A stretch of DNA of 18,737 nt, taken from contig DITS01000046.1 of NCBI GenBank assembly GCA_002422205.1, positions 1 to 18,737 of the forward strand. The letters run 5' to 3'. A model generated the notes under the pieces. That model saw only the letters and a program-made list of their open reading frames with translations, was not told the DNA's origin and searched no databases. The position numbers and the translations under genes were made by a program. Below, one piece after another: positions 6,582 to 13,852 of the stretch. Each line of letters opens with the position of its first letter. The stretch's first letter is position 1. This DNA is from Alphaproteobacteria bacterium UBA6178. GTDB taxonomy: Bacteria; Pseudomonadota; Alphaproteobacteria; Rickettsiales; UBA3002.

Positions 6582-7579
6582 TGCGTACATATCCCCTGAT
6601 TCCCTGTCTGGTGATGCTGGCTGGTCTGGCTCCCTCTCTTGCCCATGCCAACAGCATGGAAGAAGACGACAAAGGCATTGTGAATATCATCTTTGAAAAT
6701 GATATCTTCGCCGGTACCGACGAAGGCTACACCAATGGTTTTCGGGCTGCATGGTTATCCTCTGAGAAAAACATGCCCGAATGGGTCAATGACGCCGCCT
6801 CATGGCTGCCGATGTTCTCGCCAGAGGGCAGCAAGCGCGTCAGCGTTGCCATCGGCCAAAGCATGTTCGCCCCCGAAGATTTATCAAGCTACAATGTCAT
6901 TGCCGATGACCGCCCCTATGCCGGCTGGCTCTATGGCTCGTTGGGGTTAGTATCTGATACCGGTAGCACACTCGATAATGTCGTACTGACCATCGGCATG
7001 GTAGGCCCTTCCTCAATGGCCGAGCAAACGCAGAAATTTGTGCATGAAGTCATCGACAGCCCCTATCCCTATGGCTGGCATAATCAGCTCGAAAATGAAG
7101 TCGGCATCAACCTCGCTTATGAGCGCAAATGGCGCGCCATTCTGCAGGCCACACCTTTCGGTGTCGGTGTCGATGCGGTGCCGCATGTCGGCGTCAATTT
7201 CGGCAATGTCGATACCAACGCGTCCGTGGGCGCTACCTTCCGTTTAGGTTACGATTTACCAGCGGATTACGGCCCGCCACGTATCCGTCCCAGCCTACCC
7301 GGTTCGGATTTCTTCATTCCCACCAAAGAAATGGGCGGCTACCTCTTCACCACCATTGAAGGCCGCGCCGTCGCCCGCAACATTTTTCTCGATGGTAATA
7401 CCTTCCGCGACAGCCACAGCGTCAACAAAGAAAATTTCGTCGGCAGCCTGCAATTGGGCGGCACCCTCACCTGGGGCGATGCCCGCCTGAGCTACACTCA
7501 TGTCTTCATGACCAAAGAATATGAAGAGCAGGACAAAGCCCCGCAATTTGGCGCTATTACCTTGTCCTACCGTTTCTAA
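6581..7579 (+). CDS. lpxR: LpxR-family lipid A deacylase (DUF2219)
   Basis: The 332-residue product has a signal peptide (1-23, AHA) and ends in an outer-membrane-type aromatic terminus (TLSYRF). Conserved LpxR blocks are clear: ENDIFAGTDEGYTNG (39-53), with the Asn40-Asp41 pair, and ADDRPYAGWLYGSLG (108-122). His155 in QKFVHEV and the GWHNQLENE block (165-173) fit the remaining conserved active-site region. LpxR is a 12-stranded outer-membrane barrel that removes the 3'-acyloxyacyl group from lipid A in a calcium-dependent way in Salmonella. The start overlaps the stop of the YqjE-like gene (TAATG), and no separate ribosome binding site is needed. Family membership is firm; the lipid substrate in this organism is inferred. 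Confidence 0.92.
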   Translation: MRTYPLIPCLVMLAGLAPSLAHANSMEEDDKGIVNIIFENDIFAGTDEGYTNGFRAAWLSSEKNMPEWVNDAASWLPMFSPEGSKRVSVAIGQSMFAPEDLSSYNVIADDRPYAGWLYGSLGLVSDTGSTLDNVVLTIGMVGPSSMAEQTQKFVHEVIDSPYPYGWHNQLENEVGINLAYERKWRAILQATPFGVGVDAVPHVGVNFGNVDTNASVGATFRLGYDLPADYGPPRIRPSLPGSDFFIPTKEMGGYLFTTIEGRAVARNIFLDGNTFRDSHSVNKENFVGSLQLGGTLTWGDARLSYTHVFMTKEYEEQDKAPQFGAITLSYRF

Positions 7580-7702
7580 AACTTTCATCTTTATGGTTTT
7601 TTTATAGCCCGTCCCCTAGCGCCCTATCGCTGGCTTACATAGCACGCGCTAGAGTGACAAGGCACACGATATCAATATCAACACAAACAACGGAGACGAA
7701 AG

Positions 7703-7846
7703 ATGAAAGCATTATTGGGATTGATGGTTGGACTGTTATTTTTGCCGGTTCTGGCAGGCTGCAACACCATGGAAGGCTTGGGCCAAGACGTTCAGCATGG
7801 CGGTGAAGCAGTGGAAGATTCTGCCGAACGCAATAAAAACTACTGA
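7703..7846 (+). CDS. Entericidin-family small lipoprotein
   Basis: A 47-residue frame starts at ATG 7703 after CGGAGAC. Residues 1-19 form a lipoprotein signal peptide with lipobox LAGC (Cys20), followed by NTMEGLGQDVQHGGEAVEDS, the typical entericidin A/B pattern (G-x-G-x-D-x-x-x-x-G-x-x-x-x-x-x-A). Entericidins are tiny membrane lipoproteins linked in E. coli to stationary phase and programmed lysis, though in most proteobacteria their role is unknown. It is monocistronic or lies at the end of the lpxR unit. The upstream 120 bases hold a CTAGCGC/GCGCTAG inverted repeat (7616-7622 and 7646-7652) of unknown meaning. Confidence 0.88.
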   Translation: MKALLGLMVGLLFLPVLAGCNTMEGLGQDVQHGGEAVEDSAERNKNY

Positions 7847-7873
7847 TTTTTTAATTGAGTTAGTTAAAACAGT

Positions 7874-7918
7874 CGGGCGGCATGCACAAAGCAGCCGCCC
7901 GCTTTGCGTCAGGCAAAG
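7874..7918 (+). promoter_or_regulatory. Two consecutive hairpins between entericidin and kinase genes
   Basis: The first hairpin pairs 7874-7881 (CGGGCGGC) with 7894-7901. The second pairs CTTTGC (7902-7907) with GCAAAG (7913-7918). An alternative pairing of AAAGC inside the first loop (7888-7892) with GCTTT (7901-7905) would exclude both. There is no long T-run. The element may be a terminator of the entericidin gene or an attenuator ahead of the phosphorelay operon. Confidence 0.4.
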
Positions 7919-7944
7919 TAGCAGCAAGTAGGGATTAAACGAGT

Positions 7945-9765
7945 ATGTTGCAAAGCGTGGCCCCCACCCGCAAATATTTTTTCCTCATGTTTGCTTTGTC
8001 ATGCGTGCTGCTGGTGGTGTTCACATATATCACCTATGAACAATTTAAAATGACAGAAAAGCGCAATCAGGATGTAACCCATACCTACGAAGTGCTGGGA
8101 ATAGTGAGAGACGTGTTAATCAGCAACCTCAATGTAGAAACCGGACAGCGCGGCTATTTGCTCAGTGGCCGCCGCGAATTTCTTGATCCCTACCATGCCT
8201 CGGTGAACGATGTGAAAAACAAAATCGCCATGCTCGATGCCGCCACCATTAACAGCCCCCACCAACAAGAACGTGTGATTGAGCTTAAAAAAGCGGTCGA
8301 GCATCATCAGAATGTCATCAAAGAGCATCTCGAACGATATCGCTTCTCCGGCACCCGCTTTCTCACCGTCGAGGATTTGGCAGAAACCAAAGCCTCGATG
8401 GGCCGCATCCGTGAGATCGTCAATAATATTCAGGACGTCGAAACCAAGTCGCTTACCAAACGCCAGCGCGCAGCATATAAGCAGGAAAAAACCTACCGGC
8501 TGACGCTGTTCGTCGGCGCAGGTCTTGGTATCTGCGCGCTGGTTATCGCTAATCTGGTCATTTACCTGATGCTGCAACGCTCCAAACAATCCGAAGAGAA
8601 ATTCCGCGCCACCGAAGCCCGCTTTAAAGCAGTGATGGACGGGGTCAATGATGGCATTTTCGAATATGATCTCACCACGCAAACCTTTCTCATGTCGCCT
8701 TCGCATAATGGCATGCTTGGCTATGAAAGCGAAGAAACCGTCAAAAACTGGGATGAATTCATCGATTTCGTCCATCCCGACGATGTCGAAGACATGCGCA
8801 ATACCATTTATAATTATGTCAATGGCGCTACCGAAAAATATGTCAATCAGTTCCGCATGAAACACAGCGACGGCTCATGGCGCTGGATGCTCTCGCGTGG
8901 TATCGGCACCCGCGATCGTAGCGGCGCTATCACCCGCCTCATTGGCGCGCATGCCGATATCACCGAGCAAAAACGCCACGAGGAAGAATTGGAGCAACTT
9001 AACACCGACCTCGAAGGCTTCACCTACATCGCCTCGCATGATCTGCGGGCCCCGCTGGTCAATTTAAAAGGCTTCGCCTCCGAAGTCGAACATGCGCTCA
9101 ACACGGTGGAACCCATCGTCAATGAAGCCCTGCGCCAGCTCTCCACCACCGATGCGCAGTTACTCGAAACCGCCTTGCGCCGCGATATCCCCGAATCGCT
9201 AAGCTTTATCAATGCATCGGTAGAACGCATGGATAAGCTCACCAGCGCCATTGTCGATATGTCGCGCATTGGCCGCCGTGATTACCGGCGGGAGTCCGTC
9301 GATTGCACCGAAGTCGTCGAGCGCTGCCTCGGGTCCCTCGCGCATGAAATCGGCAATCACGACATCACCGTCACCTATGATGAGTTGCCCACCCTCATCA
9401 CCGACCCGCTGGCCATCGAGCAGATATTCGGCAATCTGCTCGACAATGCGGTCAAATACCTATCGCCCGATCGCAAAGGCGAAATCCATATCGGTGTGCG
9501 CATGTATAGCTACGAAGCGCGTTTCTCCATCTCAGATAATGGCCGTGGCATTGCCGAAAACGACCTGCGTAAAGTATTCGAAATTTTCCGCCGTGCCGGT
9601 AACAGCGGCGGCGTGCGCGGCAGCGGCATGGGCATGGCCTATGTCAATGCTACCTTGCGCAAGTTAGGTGGTCGTATCTGGCTGAAATCCGTCCTCGATG
9701 AGGGCACCACTTTCTATTTCACCATCCCGATTAAAAACAATCAAAAGGAGACCTTAAATGGCTGA
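7945..9765 (+). CDS. CHASE3-PAS sensor histidine kinase
   Basis: This 606-residue inner-membrane kinase has TM1 (about 11-30), an extracytoplasmic CHASE3-type domain (about 35-180, containing ETGQRGYLLSG at 65-75), TM2 (about 186-210), a PAS_3 domain (about 222-343, HPDD and DGSWRW motifs), a HisKA domain with the phospho-acceptor His365 in SHDLRAP, and an HATPase domain with N-box NLLDNAVKY (497-505), G1 DNGRG (531-535) and G2 GSGMGM (559-564). The helical hairpin after the H-box is longer than usual, with an extra insertion around 385-420. It probably senses a periplasmic or membrane cue and phosphorylates the response regulator whose start overlaps its stop by 8 bases. Only a weak ribosome binding site (AGGGA, far) precedes the start. 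It heads a three-gene phosphorelay operon. Confidence 0.92.
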   Translation: MLQSVAPTRKYFFLMFALSCVLLVVFTYITYEQFKMTEKRNQDVTHTYEVLGIVRDVLISNLNVETGQRGYLLSGRREFLDPYHASVNDVKNKIAMLDAATINSPHQQERVIELKKAVEHHQNVIKEHLERYRFSGTRFLTVEDLAETKASMGRIREIVNNIQDVETKSLTKRQRAAYKQEKTYRLTLFVGAGLGICALVIANLVIYLMLQRSKQSEEKFRATEARFKAVMDGVNDGIFEYDLTTQTFLMSPSHNGMLGYESEETVKNWDEFIDFVHPDDVEDMRNTIYNYVNGATEKYVNQFRMKHSDGSWRWMLSRGIGTRDRSGAITRLIGAHADITEQKRHEEELEQLNTDLEGFTYIASHDLRAPLVNLKGFASEVEHALNTVEPIVNEALRQLSTTDAQLLETALRRDIPESLSFINASVERMDKLTSAIVDMSRIGRRDYRRESVDCTEVVERCLGSLAHEIGNHDITVTYDELPTLITDPLAIEQIFGNLLDNAVKYLSPDRKGEIHIGVRMYSYEARFSISDNGRGIAENDLRKVFEIFRRAGNSGGVRGSGMGMAYVNATLRKLGGRIWLKSVLDEGTTFYFTIPIKNNQKETLNG

Positions 9766-10198
9766 TATCAACGAACATGTCACAATCCTCATGGTAGAGG
9801 ATGACGAAGGACACGCAAAATTAATCGAAAAAAATCTACGCCGCGCCGGCATCAGCAACAAGCTGAAACATTTTGTCACCGGCAAGCAGGCGGTGGATTA
9901 TCTTTTCAGCGGCGACAAAACCAATCCCGCGCCTGAGCAATTGCTCATGCTGCTCGATCTCAACCTGCCCGAAATGGATGGTTTCGAAGTGCTCAAACGC
10001 GTGAAGTCCAACGAGAAAACGCGGGTCATCCCCGTTATCATTCTCACCACCACCGACAACCCGCGCGAAATTGACCGTTGCTACGAGCTGGGCTGCAATG
10101 TCTATGTCACCAAACCGGTCGAATATACCAGCTTCTCCGAAGCGATCAAACGGCTGGGCTTAATGTTATCGGTCGTCAAATTGCCAACCAAGAGTTAA
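9758..10198 (+). CDS. Single-domain response regulator (Rcp1-like)
   Basis: The 146-residue protein is one receiver domain with no output domain. Acidic residues E14-D15-D16, phospho-acceptor Asp67 in LLDLNLPEMDG, Thr97 and Lys119-Pro120 are all present. The loop between strand 2 and the phospho-Asp is longer than in CheY (DYLFSGDKTNPAPEQ), as in the Rcp1-type regulators that partner phytochrome-like and CHASE3/PAS kinases. AAGGAG precedes the start, which lies inside the end of the kinase gene, so translation is probably coupled. It is likely to shuttle phosphate between the upstream kinase and the downstream hybrid protein, since it cannot bind DNA itself. Confidence 0.93.
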   Translation: MADINEHVTILMVEDDEGHAKLIEKNLRRAGISNKLKHFVTGKQAVDYLFSGDKTNPAPEQLLMLLDLNLPEMDGFEVLKRVKSNEKTRVIPVIILTTTDNPREIDRCYELGCNVYVTKPVEYTSFSEAIKRLGLMLSVVKLPTKS

Positions 10199-10204
10199 AA
10201 TTAT

Positions 10205-11773
10205 ATGCCGCTCTCATCCCGCAAACTGAATCATATCCTCTATATCGAAGACGACGCCGGACTGGCGCGCCTGCTGCAAAAACGCATGGAGCGTGTAAAT
10301 TTGCAAGTCGATCTTGCCAGCAGCGGCGAAGAGGGCCTCGAGCGCCTGCGCGCCCATACCTATGATCTGGTATTGCTCGATTACCACCTGCCGGGCATAT
10401 CGGGGCTGGAGCTGATCGACACGCTCGATCCCCTCTCCGATTATCCGCCGATTATTATTCTTACTGCCAGCGGCAATGAAAAAATCGCGCTCGCCGCACT
10501 CGAGAAAGGCGCAGCCGATTACGCAGTCAAAGACACCGGCCAGTTCTATCTCGATCTGTTACCCGCCATCATGCAAGCGGCTTTCACCAAAGACCGCCTC
10601 GCTCGTGAAAACCAAATGCAAAAGCAAGCCCTCATCGATGCCATGGACAAAGCCGAACTGGCTAGTCAGGCCAAAAGCGAATTCCTCGCCATGATGAGCC
10701 ACGAAATCCGCACCCCCATGAATGCGGTCATCGGCCTGTCGCACCTGCTCGGGCAAACGCAGTTGAATGCTAAACAGCAAGAAATGGTGAATACCCTCTC
10801 CTCCAGCGCCGATTTACTGCTCAAAATCATCAATGATCTGCTCGATATCAGCCGCATCGAAGCGGGCCATATCGAGTTAGAGGCTCAGCCCTTTGCCATG
10901 GAATCATTGATCGAAACCATCTGTCAGATGTTTGCCGAGCAGGCCAAAGCCAAAGGGCTTGAGATGGAATGCCACGACCATACCGGCTCGCACCGTTTCA
11001 TCGGCGACCGCACCCGCATCCAGCAAATCCTCACCAATCTGGTTGGCAACGCACTCAAATTCACTGATCAGGGCTATATCCATGTCGACGCCTACGCCAC
11101 CGATGAGGGCATCAAAATAACCGTCAAAGACAGTGGCATCGGCATTCCCGCCGACAAGCTCGATGATGTATTCGAAAAATTTGTGCAAGCCGACCAAACC
11201 ATCACGCGCCGTTTTGGCGGCTCAGGCTTGGGCTTATCCATCTGCCGCTCACTCGCCGATATGATGGGCGGCTGCCTCACCGTCGAAAGCAAAGAAGGCA
11301 ATGGCTCCTGCTTCACCCTCACCCTCACCCTCCCACGTGACACATCAGCAAATGAAACCACCGACAACGAAACCACCCGCGAAGACGTTAAAAACGAAGG
11401 GGTAATCCTGTTAGTCGAAGATGACGCCCCCAATGTCATGGTTGCCACCATGATGCTCGAGCATATCGGCTATCATGTCGATGTCGTGCGCAACGGCTCC
11501 GACGCCGTATCCGCCGTCAACAAGCGCGAAAAGCCCTACCTCGCCATTTTAATGGATGTGCAAATGCAGGGAATGGACGGGCTGGAAACCACCCGCCAGA
11601 TCCGCCAGCTCGAGCAGGGCAAAAACATTCACCAGCATATCATTGGCGTGACCGCCCATGCATTGGCAGGCGATAAAGAGCGCTGTCTGCAATCCGGCAT
11701 GGACGATTATATGAGCAAGCCTCTGCATCCCGAGCTGCTGGCACAAAAACTAAAAGCGATCAGCGCCACCTGA
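10205..11773 (+). CDS. Hybrid REC-histidine kinase-REC protein
   Basis: The 522-residue soluble protein has an N-terminal receiver (about 9-128, Asp59, Lys109 followed by Asp rather than Pro), a coiled linker (128-157), HisKA with His166 in MMSHEIRTPMN, an HATPase domain with N-box NLVGNALKF (278-286), G1 DSGIGI (309-314) and G2 GGSGLGLS (338-345), a polar Thr/Asn/Glu-rich linker (378-396) and a C-terminal receiver (398-518, Asp451, Thr483, Lys505-Pro506). There is no transmembrane segment, so its input is probably phosphorylation of the first receiver. It starts 6 bases after the single-domain regulator. No Hpt or DNA-binding domain is in the operon, so the final output must be encoded elsewhere. 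Confidence 0.93.
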   Translation: MPLSSRKLNHILYIEDDAGLARLLQKRMERVNLQVDLASSGEEGLERLRAHTYDLVLLDYHLPGISGLELIDTLDPLSDYPPIIILTASGNEKIALAALEKGAADYAVKDTGQFYLDLLPAIMQAAFTKDRLARENQMQKQALIDAMDKAELASQAKSEFLAMMSHEIRTPMNAVIGLSHLLGQTQLNAKQQEMVNTLSSSADLLLKIINDLLDISRIEAGHIELEAQPFAMESLIETICQMFAEQAKAKGLEMECHDHTGSHRFIGDRTRIQQILTNLVGNALKFTDQGYIHVDAYATDEGIKITVKDSGIGIPADKLDDVFEKFVQADQTITRRFGGSGLGLSICRSLADMMGGCLTVESKEGNGSCFTLTLTLPRDTSANETTDNETTREDVKNEGVILLVEDDAPNVMVATMMLEHIGYHVDVVRNGSDAVSAVNKREKPYLAILMDVQMQGMDGLETTRQIRQLEQGKNIHQHIIGVTAHALAGDKERCLQSGMDDYMSKPLHPELLAQKLKAISAT

Positions 11774-11791
11774 TCAGTTTATTGTTTTTTT
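11758..11791 (+). terminator. Probable intrinsic terminator of the phosphorelay operon
   Basis: GATCAG (11758-11763) pairs with CTGATC (11770-11775) around a 6-base loop, and a T-rich stretch ending in seven T residues (11785-11791) follows after a short spacer. The stem overlaps the stop codon of the hybrid kinase. It is short, so moderate strength is expected. Confidence 0.5.
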
Positions 11792-11872
11792 ATACCGCGG
11801 CCATTTATCTATACTGCTTTCTGATCACCCTCATGTTGAGATGTGCCTATCACAAACATGGGAGATTAAATC

Positions 11873-12067
11873 ATGTACTCGCAGCAACAATTTTCAATCA
11901 CAGACTTACCCTTAGAACAAGCCATACTCGATGATGAGTTTGACATGGTGGAAGACGAGCCGGAATGGATTGCCGAGGCACATCACGAACCGGAACTCGA
12001 ATCCGAAGAGTGGGATGAAGAAACCCTCATTTTCGCCCCACGCCGCAGCCTTCTTATTACGCATTAA
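11873..12067 (+). CDS. Small acidic hypothetical protein (64 residues)
   Basis: ATG 11873 has GGGAG at 9-base spacing, and the frame ends just before a strong terminator, so the whole unit looks like a short independent gene. Nineteen of 64 residues are Asp or Glu, concentrated at 19-50, against two Arg and no Lys; the end (APRRSLLITH) is not acidic. There is no signal peptide or membrane segment. No family is recognised. Such acidic small proteins can be inhibitors, chaperone-like or partner proteins, but nothing in the sequence decides this. Confidence 0.6.
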   Translation: MYSQQQFSITDLPLEQAILDDEFDMVEDEPEWIAEAHHEPELESEEWDEETLIFAPRRSLLITH

Positions 12068-12120
12068 GGATGTCAGTCCCCCGGCATCACATAGTTTATA
12101 ATCAAGCACTCTCGGCCAGT

Positions 12121-12161
12121 TGGCGCGCAAGGTAAAAAATACCTGCGCGCCATTGTTTTTT
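12121..12161 (+). terminator. Strong intrinsic terminator
   Basis: TGGCGCGC (12121-12128) pairs with GCGCGCCA (12145-12152), extended by an AGGTA/TACCT inner stem after one bulged A, with a 5-base A loop and a TTGTTTTTT tail. It ends the acidic-protein gene. It lies only 45 bases before the start of the sensorless kinase gene and may act as an attenuator for it. Confidence 0.88.
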
Positions 12162-12206
12162 GTGCCAACCCCTACTAGAGTAGCAGTAGCAAAGGAATGG
12201 CCTGAA

Positions 12207-12929
12207 ATGTCCAAATCAAAAAATTCGTCTTTCAATCATGACCGCGAACACATGCACCGCCAGTTATTTTCCGCCGTATCCCATGATCTGAAAACACCAC
12301 TCGCATCCATTATCGGCTCGCTCGAAATTCATCAGCGCATGCACAACAAGCTGGGCGAAGATAAAAAACAATTGCTGATATCCACCGCCCTGCAGGAAGC
12401 CTACCGGCTCGATAATTTTATCACCAACATGCTCGATATGGGCAAACTCGAAAATGGCATGGTGGTCATCCGTACTACCGATTTCAGCATTAAAAGCATG
12501 ATCGAGGATTGCCTCACCGTCCTCGACAACCGTCTCATCGGCTGCCAGTTGCTGATCGAAGCGAGCACCGAAAATATCATCATCCATAACGATGCAGCAC
12601 TTCTGTGCCGTGCGCTCACCCTGCTGGTCGATAACGCCGTGAAGTATGGCGGCGAGCCCCCCAGCCTGATCGTCCGCTACGATCAGCTCGACAACGGCCA
12701 GGTCACCATCGAAGTCCAGGATAACGGCCAGGGCATCGCCGACAGCTACCGTGATTCGATCTTCGAAAAATACACCCGCTTCGCCCGCAGCGATCATCAA
12801 AATGCGGGCACCGGTCTGGGCCTGCCCATTTGCCGCGCTATCATGCAATTGCTCGGCGGCACCGTCACACTTGAGCCCTCCAACGGGGGCGCACGCTTTA
12901 TGCTCACGATCCCCTCGCTCTCCATCTGA
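12207..12929 (+). CDS. Soluble KdpD-like histidine kinase lacking a sensor domain
   Basis: The frame extends upstream to a TTG at 12120, but that region lies in the terminator stem; ATG 12207 is preceded by AAAGGAATGG and is chosen, giving 240 residues. HisKA holds His26 in AVSHDLKTPLASIIGS, which is the KdpD-type H-box. The HATPase domain shows N-box LLVDNAVKYGG (139-149), G1 QDNGQGI (171-177) and G2 AGTGLGL (200-206). No transmembrane, PAS, GAF or Usp/KdpD sensor domain is present; full KdpD has about 900 residues. It may rely on a partner protein for input. A KdpE-like regulator on the opposite strand about 0.9 kb away is the obvious candidate substrate. It converges with the DUF1328 gene. 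Confidence 0.88.
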   Translation: MSKSKNSSFNHDREHMHRQLFSAVSHDLKTPLASIIGSLEIHQRMHNKLGEDKKQLLISTALQEAYRLDNFITNMLDMGKLENGMVVIRTTDFSIKSMIEDCLTVLDNRLIGCQLLIEASTENIIIHNDAALLCRALTLLVDNAVKYGGEPPSLIVRYDQLDNGQVTIEVQDNGQGIADSYRDSIFEKYTRFARSDHQNAGTGLGLPICRAIMQLLGGTVTLEPSNGGARFMLTIPSLSI

Positions 12930-12936
12930 ACCAAAC

Positions 12937-12972
12937 CCCATAAAAAATGGGGAGCCGGAAAACCGGCTCCCC
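12937..12972 (-). terminator. Intrinsic terminator between convergent genes
   Basis: GGGGAGCCGG (12949-12958) and CCGGCTCCCC (12963-12972) form a perfect 10-bp stem with a 4-base loop. Read on the minus strand it is followed by ATTTTTTATGGGG, so it terminates the DUF1328 transcript. A second small stem, CCCCAT/ATGGGG (12937-12952), shares bases with it and may help end the kinase transcript on the plus strand. Confidence 0.9.
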
Positions 12973-13012
12973 GTATGACCATGTAGGGAGTTTGATTAAT
13001 AAGGGAATTCGC

Positions 13013-13195
13013 TTAAATCGGCGGGTTTGCTCTACGTCCGGTTACCGCGCTATAAATCAGGCTGGCAACAAACAGTATGACAAACAATACAGCAATAAAC
13101 TGTGCGATTTGAGCAAAGGTTCCGGCCAGTCCACCAAAGCCTAAAATAGCGGCGATCACGGCAAGAACAAAAAAGGTAATGACATAATTTAACAT
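13013..13195 (-). CDS. DUF1328 (YtjA-like) small membrane protein
   Basis: This 60-residue protein has two hydrophobic segments (about 3-22 and 29-50) and the family hallmark AAILGFGGLAGT (15-26). DUF1328 proteins (YtjA in E. coli) are small inner-membrane proteins of unknown function, often located beside CsbD, entericidin and other stress genes, as here. AGGAG precedes the start by 8 bases. It lies 58 bases downstream of the glycine-zipper lipoprotein gene with no terminator seen between, so the two may share a transcript. Confidence 0.92.
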   Translation of the reverse strand: MLNYVITFFVLAVIAAILGFGGLAGTFAQIAQFIAVLFVILFVASLIYSAVTGRRANPPI

Positions 13196-13253
13196 GATAA
13201 TATCTCCTATAATAAGTTAGCGCCTCTAATGGGCAGGCATATCAATGAACGGT

Positions 13254-13502
13254 TTAACGACGCCAGACCGGACGGCCCAGATTCACATCGTCCTCGTCAG
13301 TCAGAGCACCGCTGGCAGCACCCACCGCCCCGCCAACCACAGCGCCGGTCAATGGATTAGCGCCAATAACTGCGCCACCCAATGCGCCCGCACCGGCACC
13401 AATGGCACCACCGCTCAGCGCGCGATCACTTTGGCTATGCCCACATGCACTCAGCACACTGGCTATAACAACGGTTGTAAATAAATAATGCGTTACTTTC
13501 AT
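13254..13502 (-). CDS. Glycine-zipper lipoprotein
   Basis: ATG at 13502 is preferred over the adjacent GTG at 13505, because AAGGAG is then 8 bases upstream; the product has 82 residues. The first 20 residues form a lipoprotein signal with lipobox LSAC. The mature part has repeated Gly-xxx-Gly motifs (GGAIGAGAGALGGAVIG and GAVVGGAVGAASG), the YMGG/OmpA-like glycine-zipper pattern that forms a membrane-inserting helical hairpin, and then a short acidic and polar tail. Such proteins sit in the outer membrane or periplasm; molecular roles are poorly defined. Confidence 0.85.
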   Translation of the reverse strand: MKVTHYLFTTVVIASVLSACGHSQSDRALSGGAIGAGAGALGGAVIGANPLTGAVVGGAVGAASGALTDEDDVNLGRPVWRR

Positions 13503-13589
13503 CACGGTTACTCCTTAATTGGTGATTGATCTCATTTTAGGTGCTCCGGTATAATCTCTCTGTATGGCATGCAGGCCCAACCCATAAAG

Positions 13590-13612
13590 ATCACCTAAAT
13601 ATCATAGGTGAT
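13590..13612. repeat. Inverted repeat at the 3' end of the 51-residue gene
   Basis: ATCACCTA (13590-13597) and TAGGTGAT (13605-13612) are exact complements around a 7-base centre. The stop codon of the 51-residue frame lies in the left arm. No T-run follows on either strand. It could be a weak terminator, an mRNA-stabilising hairpin or an operator for the lipoprotein gene 90 bases further on. Confidence 0.45.
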
Positions 13613-13750
13613 ATGCACCCGCTCCGGCGCCTGCTGCGAAACAGCGCGGTATACAGCTTTCATCATAACTATATCATCGGATTGTAGGCTCACAGGGGTG
13701 GGTGCCTGTTGCAGCATCGACGCGGCAATCGCTATCAAGGGGTATGACAT
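13595..13750 (-). CDS. Small hypothetical protein (51 residues)
   Basis: ATG at 13748-13750 has AGGAG at 7-base spacing on the minus strand, and the frame runs for 51 codons to TAG. The N-terminus, MSYPLIAIAASMLQQAPTPV, is mildly hydrophobic and could be a weak signal peptide; the rest is polar and ends in RVHITYDI. No family is recognised. The good ribosome binding site is the main support, so it remains tentative. It fills most of the gap between the KdpE-like and lipoprotein genes. Confidence 0.5.
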   Translation of the reverse strand: MSYPLIAIAASMLQQAPTPVSLQSDDIVMMKAVYRAVSQQAPERVHITYDI

Positions 13751-13792
13751 AAAAAATCTCCTAAGCTATGAAAGCTTAAAATGCCAGAAGCG

Positions 13793-13821
13793 ATATAAAA
13801 TAGCGCGCCGTAACGGCGCTA
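13793..13821 (-). terminator. Probable terminator of the KdpE-like gene
   Basis: GCGCCG (13805-13810) and CGGCGC (13814-13819) form a tight stem with a 3-base loop. On the minus strand it is followed by GCTATTTTATA, a modest T-rich tail. It lies 34 bases after the stop of the regulator gene. Confidence 0.6.
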
Positions 13822-13852
13822 ATTATATTAAAATAAGATAAAAATGAGCCTG

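Noticed and set aside
8116..8865. 249-residue minus-strand frame
   Set aside because: It lies wholly inside the CHASE3-PAS kinase gene and has no recognisable family.
12120..12206. Upstream extension of the KdpD-like kinase to a TTG start
   Set aside because: The extension would be encoded by the terminator stem and T-run and has no ribosome binding site; ATG 12207 has one.
12264..12941. 225-residue minus-strand frame
   Set aside because: It is antisense to the KdpD-like kinase, whose motifs are complete.
13525..13555. TTGATC with 18-base spacer and TATAAT on the plus strand
   Set aside because: No plus-strand gene lies downstream; a small RNA is possible, but nothing else supports it.
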